Shown here: positions 17,067 through 26,711 of the stretch, one piece after another
How positions within the stretch are numbered: the stretch's first letter is position 1
Layout of the letters: every line of letters begins with the position of its first letter
NCBI GenBank assembly: GCA_041846495.1
Contig: JBGZEX010000072.1
Span: 1 to 43,248, forward strand
Direction of reading: 5' to 3'
DNA: 43,248 bases
From: JBGZEX01 sp041846495
GTDB lineage: Bacteria > Bacteroidota > Bacteroidia > Bacteroidales > Marinifilaceae
Notes under the pieces: model-generated
What the model was told of the DNA's origin: nothing
Seen by the model: the letters and a program-made list of their open reading frames with translations, nothing else
Databases searched by the model: none
Program-made: the position numbers and the translations under genes

Positions 17067-18505
17067 AACTTGTGGATTTATTGCGATCGGTGGATTGCCG
17101 GTACGATTCGATATATGATGAGCGGGAGATAGAAGATTTGTGTTTCGATTCCCGTAAGGTAAAAAAAGGCAGTCTTTTTATAGCTCAATCCGGACTGTCT
17201 TGCGACGGACACGATTTTTTGGACGAGGCGGCCGGTTCCGGAGCGACGGCAATCGTATGCATGAGGTTGCCTTCTCTTCCTATGGAAGGGGTGGCATATG
17301 TGGTGACGCCGGATTCTTCGAAGGCATTGGGGATTATCGCTTCGAATTTTTACGGTAATCCTTCCTCTTCTTTGAAATTGGTGGGAGTTACGGGTACGAA
17401 CGGCAAAACGACCGTGGCTACGCTCGCTTACGACTTATGCCGGTCGATGGGATATAAGGCGGGATTGTTGTCCACCGTATGCAACAGGGTGGACGAAAAG
17501 CGAACGGAGACTACCCATACCACTCCGGATGCATTGACGATAAACCGTTTGCTCCGGGAAATGGCGGATGCGGGATGCCGCTATTGTTTTATGGAGGTGA
17601 GTTCCCATGCCGTCGCCCAAAAACGGATATGCGGACTTCGGTTTGCCGGAGGAGTCTTCACCAATATAACCCACGACCATTTGGACTATCATAAAACCTT
17701 TAAGAATTATATACATGCGAAAAAGGCATTTTTCGATCATTTGCCTCCGGAGGCCTTTGCTTTGACCAATGCGGACGATAAAAACGGAGCTTTGATGTTG
17801 CAGAATACGCTCGCCCGGAAATATACCTATTCGATACGTACGCTCGGCGATTTTAAAGGCGATGCAATCGAAAAACATTGGGATTCCATGTTGATGCGTT
17901 TCGACGGAGAAGAAGTGTGGATGAAGTTTACGGGCGATTTCAATGTATATAACCTTACGGCCGTATATGCTATCGCATCTTTGTTGAATTTTCCCAAGGA
18001 TACGGTTTTACGGGCGATGAGCGGGTTGGTGCCGGTTGCCGGAAGGTTCCAAACCTCGATTTCTCCGGAAGGAGTCGTCGCCGTAGTGGATTACGCCCAT
18101 ACGCCGGATGCTTTGGAAAACGTTTTGCGTACGGTGGATACCTTGAGGAGTGGCGGTGCGCGGATTATAACCGTCGTAGGCGCCGGAGGCGACAGGGATA
18201 AAACCAAACGTCCCGAAATGGCGGAGATAGCCTGTCGATATAGCGATATTGTCGTTCTTACCTCCGATAATCCCCGCTTTGAGGATCCGGAATCTATTTT
18301 GGACGATATGGAAAAAGGTGCGTATAAAGGGAAATACGTGCGGGAAACGGATAGGAAAAAAGCCATAGAGGATGCGGTCCGAATGGCTGTTAAAGGAGAT
18401 GTCGTATTGATTGCCGGAAAAGGACATGAGAATTATCAGGAGATAAAAGGGGTGAGGATTCATTTCGACGATTGGGAAATCATAAAGGGTTTATTTAAAG
18501 AATAG
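17063..18505 (+). CDS. murE: UDP-MurNAc-tripeptide ligase MurE
   Basis: MurE adds the third stem-peptide amino acid to UDP-MurNAc-L-Ala-D-Glu in the cytoplasm using ATP. The 480-residue protein has the Mur ligase P-loop GVTGTNGKTT (108-117), ITHDHLDYH, and the DNPR motif (402-405), which is characteristic of enzymes that add meso-diaminopimelate rather than lysine. The start overlaps the ftsI stop by ATGA. The mraY gene follows after three bases. Confidence 0.96.
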   Translation: MKLVDLLRSVDCRYDSIYDEREIEDLCFDSRKVKKGSLFIAQSGLSCDGHDFLDEAAGSGATAIVCMRLPSLPMEGVAYVVTPDSSKALGIIASNFYGNPSSSLKLVGVTGTNGKTTVATLAYDLCRSMGYKAGLLSTVCNRVDEKRTETTHTTPDALTINRLLREMADAGCRYCFMEVSSHAVAQKRICGLRFAGGVFTNITHDHLDYHKTFKNYIHAKKAFFDHLPPEAFALTNADDKNGALMLQNTLARKYTYSIRTLGDFKGDAIEKHWDSMLMRFDGEEVWMKFTGDFNVYNLTAVYAIASLLNFPKDTVLRAMSGLVPVAGRFQTSISPEGVVAVVDYAHTPDALENVLRTVDTLRSGGARIITVVGAGGDRDKTKRPEMAEIACRYSDIVVLTSDNPRFEDPESILDDMEKGAYKGKYVRETDRKKAIEDAVRMAVKGDVVLIAGKGHENYQEIKGVRIHFDDWEIIKGLFKE

Positions 18506-18508
18506 TCT

Positions 18509-19759
18509 ATGTTTTATTATTTATTTGAATATTTGGATTCGTTGGATTTTCCCGGGGCAGGAATGTTTCGTTATATAATTTTTCGTTCGGGACTTGCCGT
18601 CATTACCTCTCTCATCATATCGTTGATGTTCGGGAAACGTATTATCGATATGCTGAAGCGATTGCAGATAGGAGAAGACATAAGGGCCCTGGGTTTGGAA
18701 GGAGAGACCCGGAAGAAGGGAACCCCTACGATGGGAGGCATTATCATCTTGATGTCGATAGTGGTGCCCGTATTGTTGTTTGCCCGTTTGGATAATGTAT
18801 ACATACAATTGATGTTGATAACCACTTTATGGCTGGGGGGCATCGGATTTTTAGACGATTATATAAAAGTTTTCTGCAAACACAAGGAGGGACTTAAGGG
18901 GAAATTTAAGGTCATCGGTCAGATAGGATTGGGGCTGATCGTAGGAGTAACGCTTTATGTAAGCGACGATGTGACGATTCGCGAAAAAGTGAGTGCCCCC
19001 GGAGCAGGCGTGGTTACGGGGATTGTGGACGAAGGTTTTGCGGACGAAGAGCATAGGGAAGTATTGGCTCGCGATATAAAATCGACCCGGACGACAATCC
19101 CTTTCTTTAAGAATAACGAATTCGATTATACGTGGTTTACTTCGTTTGCGGGGAAATACAGGGAATTTTTCGGCTGGATATTGTTCGTAATCGTTACCAT
19201 AATTATCGTGACTGCCGTTTCCAACGGAGCCAATCTTACGGACGGACTCGACGGACTGGCGACCGGAGTTTCGGCCATATCCGGGGCTACCTTAGGCATA
19301 CTTGCCTATGTATCCGGTAATATGATATATTCGGATTATCTCAATATCATGTATATCCCTCATTCCGGTGAATTGGTGGTTTATATTGCAGCTTTCATAG
19401 GAGCGACCATAGGATTTTTGTGGTATAATTCCTATCCCGCCCAGGTTTTTATGGGAGATACGGGAAGCCTGGCTCTTGGAGGAATTATTGCGGTATTCGC
19501 CATCATCATACATAAGGAGTTGCTTATACCCGTTTTATGCGGCATATTTCTTATGGAGAATCTTTCGGTGGTTTTGCAGGTGGGGCATTTTAAATATACG
19601 AAACGTAAATACGGAGAAGGAAGAAGGCTCTTTTTGATGGCTCCCCTGCATCATCATTATCAAAAAAAAGGGATAGCGGAAGCCAAGATTGTCACCCGGT
19701 TTTGGATCGTGGGTATAATGTTGGCCGTTATAACCATCGTTACTCTTAAAATCAGATGA
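18509..19759 (+). CDS. mraY: phospho-MurNAc-pentapeptide translocase MraY
   Basis: MraY transfers phospho-MurNAc-pentapeptide to undecaprenyl phosphate, making lipid I at the inner membrane. The 416-residue polytopic protein carries GTPTMGGI, GFLDDYIKV, the NLTDGLDGLA catalytic loop, FMGDTGSLALGG and the HHHYQKKG motif. It is longer than the 360-residue E. coli enzyme because of an extra stretch around residues 155-215, between the first cytoplasmic loops; similar insertions are common in Bacteroidota MraY. Confidence 0.96.
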   Translation: MFYYLFEYLDSLDFPGAGMFRYIIFRSGLAVITSLIISLMFGKRIIDMLKRLQIGEDIRALGLEGETRKKGTPTMGGIIILMSIVVPVLLFARLDNVYIQLMLITTLWLGGIGFLDDYIKVFCKHKEGLKGKFKVIGQIGLGLIVGVTLYVSDDVTIREKVSAPGAGVVTGIVDEGFADEEHREVLARDIKSTRTTIPFFKNNEFDYTWFTSFAGKYREFFGWILFVIVTIIIVTAVSNGANLTDGLDGLATGVSAISGATLGILAYVSGNMIYSDYLNIMYIPHSGELVVYIAAFIGATIGFLWYNSYPAQVFMGDTGSLALGGIIAVFAIIIHKELLIPVLCGIFLMENLSVVLQVGHFKYTKRKYGEGRRLFLMAPLHHHYQKKGIAEAKIVTRFWIVGIMLAVITIVTLKIR

Positions 19760-21120
19760 TTATGAAAAAAATTGCAATATTGGGCGGAGGAGAAAGCGGA
19801 TGCGGAGCTGCCCTGCTCGGCAAAAAACTCGGGTATTCCGTATTTCTTTCCGATAAGGGAAAAATCGGAGAGGAATATCGTAAAATATTGGAAGAAAAAG
19901 ATATACCCTTCGAGGAAGGAGGACATAGCTTGTCGGTGATATCGAAAGTCGATATTATCGTAAAAAGTCCCGGCATACCGGATACGGTTCCGATTGTGCG
20001 GGAGTTGAGGAATGCGGGTAAGGAGATTGTTTCGGAAATCGAATTCGCCGGCAGGCATAGCGATGCGGTTATGTGTTGTATAACGGGGAGCAACGGGAAA
20101 ACCACCACCACCCTCCTGCTGTATCATATATTGAAAACGGCGGGGATGGATGTCGGGCTTGCCGGAAACGTGGGGAGTAGTTTGGCGGCACAGGTGGCCG
20201 ATAATGCCCATGGGATTTACGTGGTGGAGCTATCCAGTTTTCAATTGGACGATATGTACGATTTTAAGGCGGATGTGGCGATTATTACCAATATTACGCC
20301 GGATCATTTGGACCGTTACGATTACGAATTGTCGAGATATGCGGATGCCAAAATGAGAATACTCCGAAATATGGAGGAGGAAGATTTGGTTATATACGGG
20401 AAGGATTCCCCGCTTTTGAACGAAAGGATTTCGAATACCGGGGTGGTGCCCCGAAAAGCTCCGTTCACGGCGGAGGACACGTCCCTTCTCATTCCGGATT
20501 CGGGAGCTTTTATAAAGGACGGCTTGCTCGTTGCCGGGTTCGAAGGGAGGGAGTTTAAAATAAGGACGGAAGAAATCGGGATAAAAGGCCGGCACAATAT
20601 GTATAATGCGATGGCTGCTGTGCTCGCCGCTTTGAAGTTGAAAGTGGAGGATAAAACGATTGCCGAGGCATTGAGGACCTTTCCCGGAGTGGAACACCGT
20701 ATGGAAGTCGTAACGGAAACTTCCGGGGTGTTGTATATCAATGATTCCAAAGCTACGAACATAGATGCAGCCCGGTATGCATTGGAGACGATGACCCGTC
20801 CCGTGATATGGATTGTAGGGGGAACGGATAAGGGGAACGATTATTCCGTCCTCAACGATTTGGTGCGTTCCAAAGTACGTCGTATCGTGGCGATGGGAGC
20901 GGATAATACCAAGATTCTGAAGGCATTCCGGAATATATGCCCCGTGGAGGACACCCATAGTCTCGAAGAGACCGTGAAATCGATTTTGCGGGAAAGCAGG
21001 CCGGGGGATGCAGTGCTTCTGTCTCCCTGTTGTGCGAGTTTCGATTTGTTCGAAAATTACGAAGACAGGGGGAGGAAATTTAAGGAAGCCGTATTGAATG
21101 CAATAAAAGACGGGAGATGA
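19756..21120 (+). CDS. murD: UDP-MurNAc-L-alanine:D-glutamate ligase MurD
   Basis: MurD adds D-glutamate to UDP-MurNAc-L-Ala. The 454-residue protein has an N-terminal Rossmann domain (AILGGGESGCGAALLGKKLG), the ATP loop TGSNGKTTTT, NITPDHLDRY, and a C-terminal ligase domain with NDSKATN and GGTDKGNDY. The ATG at 19756 overlaps the mraY stop (ATGA), as at most junctions of this cluster; a second in-frame ATG at 19762 is an alternative. The protein ends in another ATGA overlap with ftsW. Confidence 0.96.
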   Translation: MIMKKIAILGGGESGCGAALLGKKLGYSVFLSDKGKIGEEYRKILEEKDIPFEEGGHSLSVISKVDIIVKSPGIPDTVPIVRELRNAGKEIVSEIEFAGRHSDAVMCCITGSNGKTTTTLLLYHILKTAGMDVGLAGNVGSSLAAQVADNAHGIYVVELSSFQLDDMYDFKADVAIITNITPDHLDRYDYELSRYADAKMRILRNMEEEDLVIYGKDSPLLNERISNTGVVPRKAPFTAEDTSLLIPDSGAFIKDGLLVAGFEGREFKIRTEEIGIKGRHNMYNAMAAVLAALKLKVEDKTIAEALRTFPGVEHRMEVVTETSGVLYINDSKATNIDAARYALETMTRPVIWIVGGTDKGNDYSVLNDLVRSKVRRIVAMGADNTKILKAFRNICPVEDTHSLEETVKSILRESRPGDAVLLSPCCASFDLFENYEDRGRKFKEAVLNAIKDGR

Positions 21121-22304
21121 GCAAACTTAGCCGGTTTTTTACCATAAAAGGAGACAGGGCAATATGGTATATGGTCATATTATTGATGCTGATGTCTTTA
21201 TTGGTAATATATTCTTCTACGGGGAGATTGGCTTATAACGAACAGGGAGGGAATACTTTTTTCTATCTCGTAAAGCAATTGTTTTTTGTTTTTGCGGGAT
21301 TGGTTATTCTATTGATTTTCCAAAGAGTAGAATATACGAATTACCTGCGTTACGCCAACGTACTTTTGGGGATTTCTTTTTGTTTGCTGCTTTATGCCCG
21401 TTTTGCCGGGGCGCATTTTAACGGAGCCGGCCGTTGGATCCGCATACCGCTTATCGGATTTACTTTTCAACCCTCGGAATTCGCAAAAATATCGGTTGTC
21501 ATATATATGGCCAAGCAAATAGCTTTCGCTCAGGAAGAGCGTTGGTGCAATGCCCGGGTCGTAAAGGATTGTTGGCCGGTGGCTTTTTTACTCGTCGTGA
21601 TATTTTGGGATAATTTTTCGACTTTCGCTTTGGTTACGGCCGTTTGTATTCTCATGTTGTTCGTAGGGCGGGTACAATGGAAAACTTTGCTTAAATTAGT
21701 GGGAGGTTTGGTCTTTTTGTCGGCATTGTTTTTGGGTATTATTATGTTAGTTCCGGAAAAATATCTAAAGGGTGTGGGACGTGTGGAAACGGTGAAAGGG
21801 AGGATTGTGGATTTCGTTTCGGGGAGCGACGATGTAAAGGGCTATTCTTTTCAGTCTATCCATGCCCGTATCGCTATTGCCAACGGCGGGCTTATCGGTA
21901 AAGGACCGGGAAACAGCGTACAGCGGAATTTCCTGCCGCATCCTTATTCGGATTTCATCTATGCCATCGTGATAGAGGAATACGGACTGTTGTTCGGGGG
22001 AGGAGGTATTATATTGATATATTTAATCATATTGTATAGGGTAGGGGTTATCGTCAGGCGTTCCACCCGGGTATTCCCTGCCATGTTGGTTTTGGGATTG
22101 GGATTTACGATTCTGCTTCAGGCAATGATTCATATGGGCGTTTGTGTGGGATTGTTGCCGGTGACCGGGCAGACCTTGCCTGTCGTGAGTATGGGAGGAA
22201 CCTCGCTTTTCTTTACCTGTGTGTCTTTCGGGATTATCCTGAGCGTTTCTCGCTCTTTTTCGAAAGAGGAGGCGAGCGGAGAAGAGGTCGGTGGCGGAGA
22301 ATGA
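21117..22304 (+). CDS. ftsW: septal peptidoglycan glycosyltransferase FtsW (SEDS family)
   Basis: FtsW polymerises lipid II at the division site together with FtsI. The 395-residue membrane protein shows SEDS landmarks: YSSTGRLAY in the first periplasmic stretch, GAGRWIRIP, FQPSEFAKI, and GLIGKGPGNSVQRNFLPHPYSDFIYAIVIEE. Position in the dcw cluster between murD and murG separates it from the paralog RodA. It overlaps murD by ATGA. The last residues are Glu- and Gly-rich. Confidence 0.94.
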   Translation: MSKLSRFFTIKGDRAIWYMVILLMLMSLLVIYSSTGRLAYNEQGGNTFFYLVKQLFFVFAGLVILLIFQRVEYTNYLRYANVLLGISFCLLLYARFAGAHFNGAGRWIRIPLIGFTFQPSEFAKISVVIYMAKQIAFAQEERWCNARVVKDCWPVAFLLVVIFWDNFSTFALVTAVCILMLFVGRVQWKTLLKLVGGLVFLSALFLGIIMLVPEKYLKGVGRVETVKGRIVDFVSGSDDVKGYSFQSIHARIAIANGGLIGKGPGNSVQRNFLPHPYSDFIYAIVIEEYGLLFGGGGIILIYLIILYRVGVIVRRSTRVFPAMLVLGLGFTILLQAMIHMGVCVGLLPVTGQTLPVVSMGGTSLFFTCVSFGIILSVSRSFSKEEASGEEVGGGE

Positions 22305-22320
22305 CGGAATAAATAAGACG

Positions 22321-22334
22321 AATATTCGAATATT
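22321..22334. repeat. 14-base perfect palindrome directly before murG
   Basis: AATATTCGAATATT at 22321-22334 is its own reverse complement and touches the murG ATG at 22335. The murG leader has no Shine-Dalgarno sequence. The palindrome may be chance in AT-rich spacer, a weak hairpin over the initiation site, or a protein-binding site. Confidence 0.4.
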
Positions 22335-23453
22335 ATGAAGAAAAATAAAGTGATAATAAGCGGAGGCGGGACGGGAGGACATATATTTCCTGCTATTGCC
22401 ATAGCCAATGCACTTAAACGCAGATGTCCCGATATCGAAATTCTCTTTGTGGGGGCTTCGGGCAAAATGGAAATGGAGAAGGTGCCGGCGGCCGGTTATG
22501 AAATCGTCGGCCTGCCGGTTATGGGTTTCTATCGGAAACCGACTTTAAAGAATATAAAGGTATTGTTAAATCTTTACAGGAGTTTGGGACTTGCAAAAAA
22601 GACATTGAAAACCTTTGCTCCGGATGTGGTCGTGGGGGTGGGAGGATATGCCAGCGGTCCCGTCGGCAGGGTAGCCCTGAATAAAAAAATTCCCCTTATA
22701 CTGCAGGAGCAGAATTCTTATGCCGGAGTTACCAACAGGATTCTGGGCAGGAAGGCCAAAAAGATTTGTGTGGCCTATGAAGGTATGGAACGATTTTTTC
22801 CGAAAAAGAATATCGTATTCACCGGTAATCCCATACGGCGAAATCTCGGGGATGAGATTCGTGATACGGAAGCGGCTTATACCGGATACGGACTTAAATC
22901 CGGTTGCAAAACCGTATTGGTTACAGGTGGCAGTTTGGGAGCAAAGACCATGAATAAAGCGATGTTGAGTGTACTCGAGACGTTGGGCAACAAGGCGGGG
23001 ATACAGTTTATTTGGCAGTGCGGAAAATATTATTACGAGGATTTGAAAAAAGAGTTGGAAGGGAATATGCCTTCCAATCTGTGTCTTTTGCCCTTCATCG
23101 AAAATATGGATATGGCCTATGCGATTTCGGATGTCGTGGTAGCGAGGGCCGGTGCCGGTACGATTTCGGAACTCTGCGCTCTCGGTAAAGCCTCCATACT
23201 TATTCCTTCTCCCAATGTGGCGGAAGATCACCAAACTCGGAATGCCGAATCTTTAACCGCTAAGGGAGCGGCTATTATGATAAGGGATAATGAAGCGGAA
23301 TCGAATCTCCTTGCCGTTTTGGAATCCCTGCTTTCCGACGGAGAACGCATAAACATTCTTTCGGGCAATAGCAGGATGTTGGGAATAAAAGATGCGGACG
23401 ACAAGATTGCGGATGTCATATTTGAATATTTGGAAGATGGAAACGTTGAGTAA
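22335..23453 (+). CDS. murG: lipid II synthase MurG (GlcNAc transferase)
   Basis: MurG transfers GlcNAc from UDP-GlcNAc to lipid I at the cytoplasmic face of the membrane. The 372-residue GT28 protein has the glycine-rich GGGTGGHIFPAIAIANAL at the N-terminus, VVGVGGYASGPVG, the middle TGGSLGAKTMN loop, and the C-terminal UDP-GlcNAc site VVARAGAGTISELCALGKASILIPSP. A 30-base gap, the largest in this part of the cluster, separates it from ftsW. Its end overlaps murC by 17 bases. Confidence 0.96.
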   Translation: MKKNKVIISGGGTGGHIFPAIAIANALKRRCPDIEILFVGASGKMEMEKVPAAGYEIVGLPVMGFYRKPTLKNIKVLLNLYRSLGLAKKTLKTFAPDVVVGVGGYASGPVGRVALNKKIPLILQEQNSYAGVTNRILGRKAKKICVAYEGMERFFPKKNIVFTGNPIRRNLGDEIRDTEAAYTGYGLKSGCKTVLVTGGSLGAKTMNKAMLSVLETLGNKAGIQFIWQCGKYYYEDLKKELEGNMPSNLCLLPFIENMDMAYAISDVVVARAGAGTISELCALGKASILIPSPNVAEDHQTRNAESLTAKGAAIMIRDNEAESNLLAVLESLLSDGERINILSGNSRMLGIKDADDKIADVIFEYLEDGNVE

Positions 23454-24804
23454 GCGGATAAAAAGGGTTTATTTTTTGGGAATCGGAGGAATCGGGATGA
23501 GTGCTTTGGCCCGGTATTTTAAATATTGCGGTTACGAAGTTGCCGGTTACGATGCCGTTTCTTCTCCTCTTACCCGCAGTCTGGAAAGGGAAGGGATGTA
23601 TGTGAATTACGAGGATGAGGAAAAGGCGATTCCCGGCGATTATCTGGACCCCCGGACGACCTTGTGCATATATACTCCGGCTATACCTCGGGAATCCGTA
23701 CAGGTATCCGTTTTCGATTCCCGGGGATTCCGGCTTTATAAAAGGGCGGAAATTCTCGGAATCCTGTCCCGGATGAAAAAAGCCGTATGTGTGGCGGGAA
23801 CGCACGGGAAAACGACGGTGTCTACGATGACGGCATTCCTTTTGAAAAACTCTTCCGTGGGTTGCAATGCTTTTTTGGGAGGAATATCGGTGAATATGGG
23901 CACTAATATGTTGGTGGATGAGCATTCCGATTATATGGTTGTGGAAGCCGATGAATTCGACCGGTCTTTTTTACATCTCCAACCCGAACATGCGGTTATT
24001 ACGGCTATGGATGCCGACCATTTGGATATATACGGAGATTGTGAAAACATGAGACGGGCTTTTGCGGATTTCGCATCCCGGATTCGTCCGGGAGGACATT
24101 TGTATTTAAAACGGGGTTTGGAACTTCCGGAGGCGGATGTATGGGGGTATTACGGGATGGATTCGGGCGAATGCCGGGCGGAGAATATCGTACTCCGGAA
24201 TCGAAGATATCGTTTCGATTATCGGCGGGAAGGAATTTTGATCCGGGATATCGAACTCGGAATACCCGGGAGGATCAACATAGAAAATGCGGTTGCAGCC
24301 ATAACTCTTGCTCTCGATTCGGGCGTGAAGCCCGAAGAGATTCCTCCCGCAATGGCGGCATTCAGAGGCGTTGTCCGCCGGTTTCAAATCATTGCGGAAT
24401 ACGATGATACGGTGTATATCGACGATTATGCGCATCATCCCCGGGAAATAGAATCCGTACTTTCTTCCGTAAGGGAAATATGGAAAGAGCAAAGCTTGAC
24501 GGTCGTGTTTCAACCCCATTTGTATACCCGTACCCGGGATTTTTATAAAGAGTTTGCCGGAAGTTTGAATCTGGCGGACGAAGTCGTATTATTGGATATT
24601 TATCCGGCACGGGAGCAACCTCTTCCCGGGGTATCTTCCCGGATGATTGCGGATTTGCTCGATGTGCCCGTTTCGATTATGTCCAAGGAAGAAGTATTGG
24701 AATATGCGGGGAATAAACGAGGAGTGATTATAACCATGGGAGCGGGTAATATCGACAGATTGGTACCCGGTATTGCCGCCGCACTCGAAAGGCGATACCC
24801 GTAA
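23437..24804 (+). CDS. murC: UDP-MurNAc:L-alanine ligase MurC
   Basis: MurC adds the first L-alanine to UDP-MurNAc. The 455-residue protein begins with the Rossmann loop FLGIGGIGMSALARYF, followed by the ATP loop GTHGKTTVSTM, VEADEFDRSF and MDADHLDIYGD. The C-terminal domain has DDYAHHPREIESVL and FQPHLYTRT. The ATG at 23437 is chosen because homologs start a few residues before the Rossmann loop; the frame stays open further upstream within murG. Confidence 0.96.
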   Translation: METLSKRIKRVYFLGIGGIGMSALARYFKYCGYEVAGYDAVSSPLTRSLEREGMYVNYEDEEKAIPGDYLDPRTTLCIYTPAIPRESVQVSVFDSRGFRLYKRAEILGILSRMKKAVCVAGTHGKTTVSTMTAFLLKNSSVGCNAFLGGISVNMGTNMLVDEHSDYMVVEADEFDRSFLHLQPEHAVITAMDADHLDIYGDCENMRRAFADFASRIRPGGHLYLKRGLELPEADVWGYYGMDSGECRAENIVLRNRRYRFDYRREGILIRDIELGIPGRINIENAVAAITLALDSGVKPEEIPPAMAAFRGVVRRFQIIAEYDDTVYIDDYAHHPREIESVLSSVREIWKEQSLTVVFQPHLYTRTRDFYKEFAGSLNLADEVVLLDIYPAREQPLPGVSSRMIADLLDVPVSIMSKEEVLEYAGNKRGVIITMGAGNIDRLVPGIAAALERRYP

Positions 24805-24816
24805 ATCGTGAGACGG

Positions 24817-25545
24817 ATGAAAAGGATATTTTCGTATATATTATATTTTTCGGTATTTGTATACCTGATAATTGTGATTACCTTTGTAACAAAGGAGTTC
24901 GGTGGTTCGATGTGTACGGAAGTCGTGTTGAAGGGGGGAGACGGAGAAGAATTTACGGAAGGAGATGCGGTTCTCGGTAATTTAAGCGAGAAATTGAAAA
25001 AACTGGAGCGTCGGAAATTGTCTTCTATCGATAAAGACAGTATAGAGAGCGAAATCTTAAGTTACGCTCCGGTGAAATCCGTAGAGGTCTATACCGATAT
25101 AAAGGGGAAACTTTATATCGATATTGAAGAGAGACATCCGTTGTTTTGTGTAAGAGGACCGGTAAAAAAATTTTATGTCGACAGGGAAGGAGTCGTTATG
25201 AATAAGATTTTCGGTTCGACGGAACGGCTGCATGTGGCCACCGGGGATATAACCGAAGAATATGCTGTGGAAAAGCTTAGAGATTTCGTATTGTGGTTGG
25301 AGAAGGACGATTTTTGGAATTCTTTTGTGGAGCAGATTGTAATAGAGGGAAATAAAGATGCCGTTTTGATATCTAAGCTGGGAGATTTCAAGATAAGATT
25401 GGGTAAATTGGGGGGAGGAAATTACGAGGAACGTTTTGAAAAATTATATCTCTTATTGAAAAACGGGTTTTATCCCAAGGGGTGGGATGCCTATAAAGAG
25501 GTTAATTTAAAATATGAGAATTTAATATATTGTGTAAAAAAATAA
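24817..25545 (+). CDS. ftsQ: FtsQ division protein with POTRA domain
   Basis: FtsQ is a bitopic membrane protein of the FtsQ-FtsL-FtsB subcomplex of the divisome. The product (242 residues from the ATG at 24817) has one transmembrane helix near the N-terminus (FSYILYFSVFVYLIIVITFV) and a periplasmic region with a POTRA-like stretch, SYAPVKSVEVYTDIKGKL, followed by IEERHPLF. A GTG at 24808 would add three residues. Similarity is weak as usual for FtsQ, and the call is anchored by its place between murC and ftsA. Confidence 0.88.
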   Translation: MKRIFSYILYFSVFVYLIIVITFVTKEFGGSMCTEVVLKGGDGEEFTEGDAVLGNLSEKLKKLERRKLSSIDKDSIESEILSYAPVKSVEVYTDIKGKLYIDIEERHPLFCVRGPVKKFYVDREGVVMNKIFGSTERLHVATGDITEEYAVEKLRDFVLWLEKDDFWNSFVEQIVIEGNKDAVLISKLGDFKIRLGKLGGGNYEERFEKLYLLLKNGFYPKGWDAYKEVNLKYENLIYCVKK

Positions 25546-25549
25546 GTCT

Positions 25550-26704
25550 ATGGGGTTGATTTCGTCATTGGATATCGGTACGTATCGGTTGGTGATGGCT
25601 TTGGCCGATAAGGAAGAGGGGCGGCGTTTCCATTTGAGGGAACTTTGTTCGGCAGTATCTTCGGGAGTAGTCGGCGGTCGTATTGTAGATGAAAAGGAGT
25701 TTGCGCAGGCATTCGGTAAGCTCGTTCAGAAAATTACGGATTCCCGTCCCATAGATGAAATCCATATAGGTTTGTCCGAGGCTTCCCTCAGGGTGAAACG
25801 GGTGAATTCGGTCGTCAGTATAAAGAAGAAGGTAACGGACAGGGATATAAAGGCGGTGAAATCCAAGGCCTGGGAAACCGGGTATGCGGAGGATGACGTG
25901 ATTATAGATGTTTGTCCGGATTATTATTCGGTGGACGGAGGTTGTGAAGTCGCCGACCCTTTGGGCATGGATGGGAGGACATTGGAAATGACGGCCCGGG
26001 TTTATTATGCGGGGCGCGATTATTTGGACCGGATCCGGAATGTGTTGTCGGAATATATGGGAGGAGAACTCTATTTTTATCCTTTAAGCCGGGCTTGTAT
26101 AGAGGTTGCGGATTCGGATAAAGAGGAGGGCTTCGCCTGGGTGGATTTGGGAGCGTATTCCCTTCGGGCGTGGATGTTCGAAAGAGGGCTTTTAAGGGGG
26201 GAAGCGGAGTTTCCCATAGGGATGGACAGTCTTGCTTTCGATATAATGTCGGCGTTCGGATTAACGAAAGAGCAGGCTTTGAAGATACAGGAATCCGATG
26301 CGGAGGCATTGAAATCGGATTATAAGAATAAGAAAGTAATAATTCCGGATATGAAGGTTTCCGTGGAAGGTTCCGATTTGGCATTGGTGACTCAATGTCG
26401 AATGGAGGAACTTTTGGAAGGGGTTTTATTATATCTTCGAAAATCCGGTCTCGATAACAATCCGGATTATCCCGTCGTTATTTCGGGAGGTGGAGCCTGT
26501 TTGAAAGGAGTGGACGGATTGTTGGAACGCATGTCCGGGCATTTGGTAACTTATCCCGATATGAAGAAGTTTAAAAGTTTCGATGAGGATTTGTTGAATT
26601 CTCCTGCCGATGTATCGGCATTGGGCTTGCTTTTATGTACGTACGACAGGCCGGAAAAAGAAGAGACCGATTTTTGGATGAGAATAAAAAAATGGTTTAA
26701 TTGA
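25550..26704 (+). CDS. ftsA: FtsA, divergent actin-like division protein
   Basis: FtsA is the actin-like protein that tethers FtsZ to the membrane. The 384-residue product is somewhat short for Bacteroidota FtsA. Phosphate-1 (SSLDIGTYRLV) and the adenosine motif (VISGGGACLKGV) are recognisable. Phosphate-2, normally DIGGGTTD, reads DLGAYSLR (residues 199-206), which removes the Gly and Thr residues that hold the nucleotide phosphates. The C-terminus ends in DFWMRIKKWFN, an amphipathic helix with aromatic and basic faces that fits the membrane-targeting sequence. It lies between ftsQ and the ftsZ pair, so it is FtsA by synteny. ATP binding may be altered; that is inference. Confidence 0.9.
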   Translation: MGLISSLDIGTYRLVMALADKEEGRRFHLRELCSAVSSGVVGGRIVDEKEFAQAFGKLVQKITDSRPIDEIHIGLSEASLRVKRVNSVVSIKKKVTDRDIKAVKSKAWETGYAEDDVIIDVCPDYYSVDGGCEVADPLGMDGRTLEMTARVYYAGRDYLDRIRNVLSEYMGGELYFYPLSRACIEVADSDKEEGFAWVDLGAYSLRAWMFERGLLRGEAEFPIGMDSLAFDIMSAFGLTKEQALKIQESDAEALKSDYKNKKVIIPDMKVSVEGSDLALVTQCRMEELLEGVLLYLRKSGLDNNPDYPVVISGGGACLKGVDGLLERMSGHLVTYPDMKKFKSFDEDLLNSPADVSALGLLLCTYDRPEKEETDFWMRIKKWFN

Positions 26705-26711
26705 GCGGATT

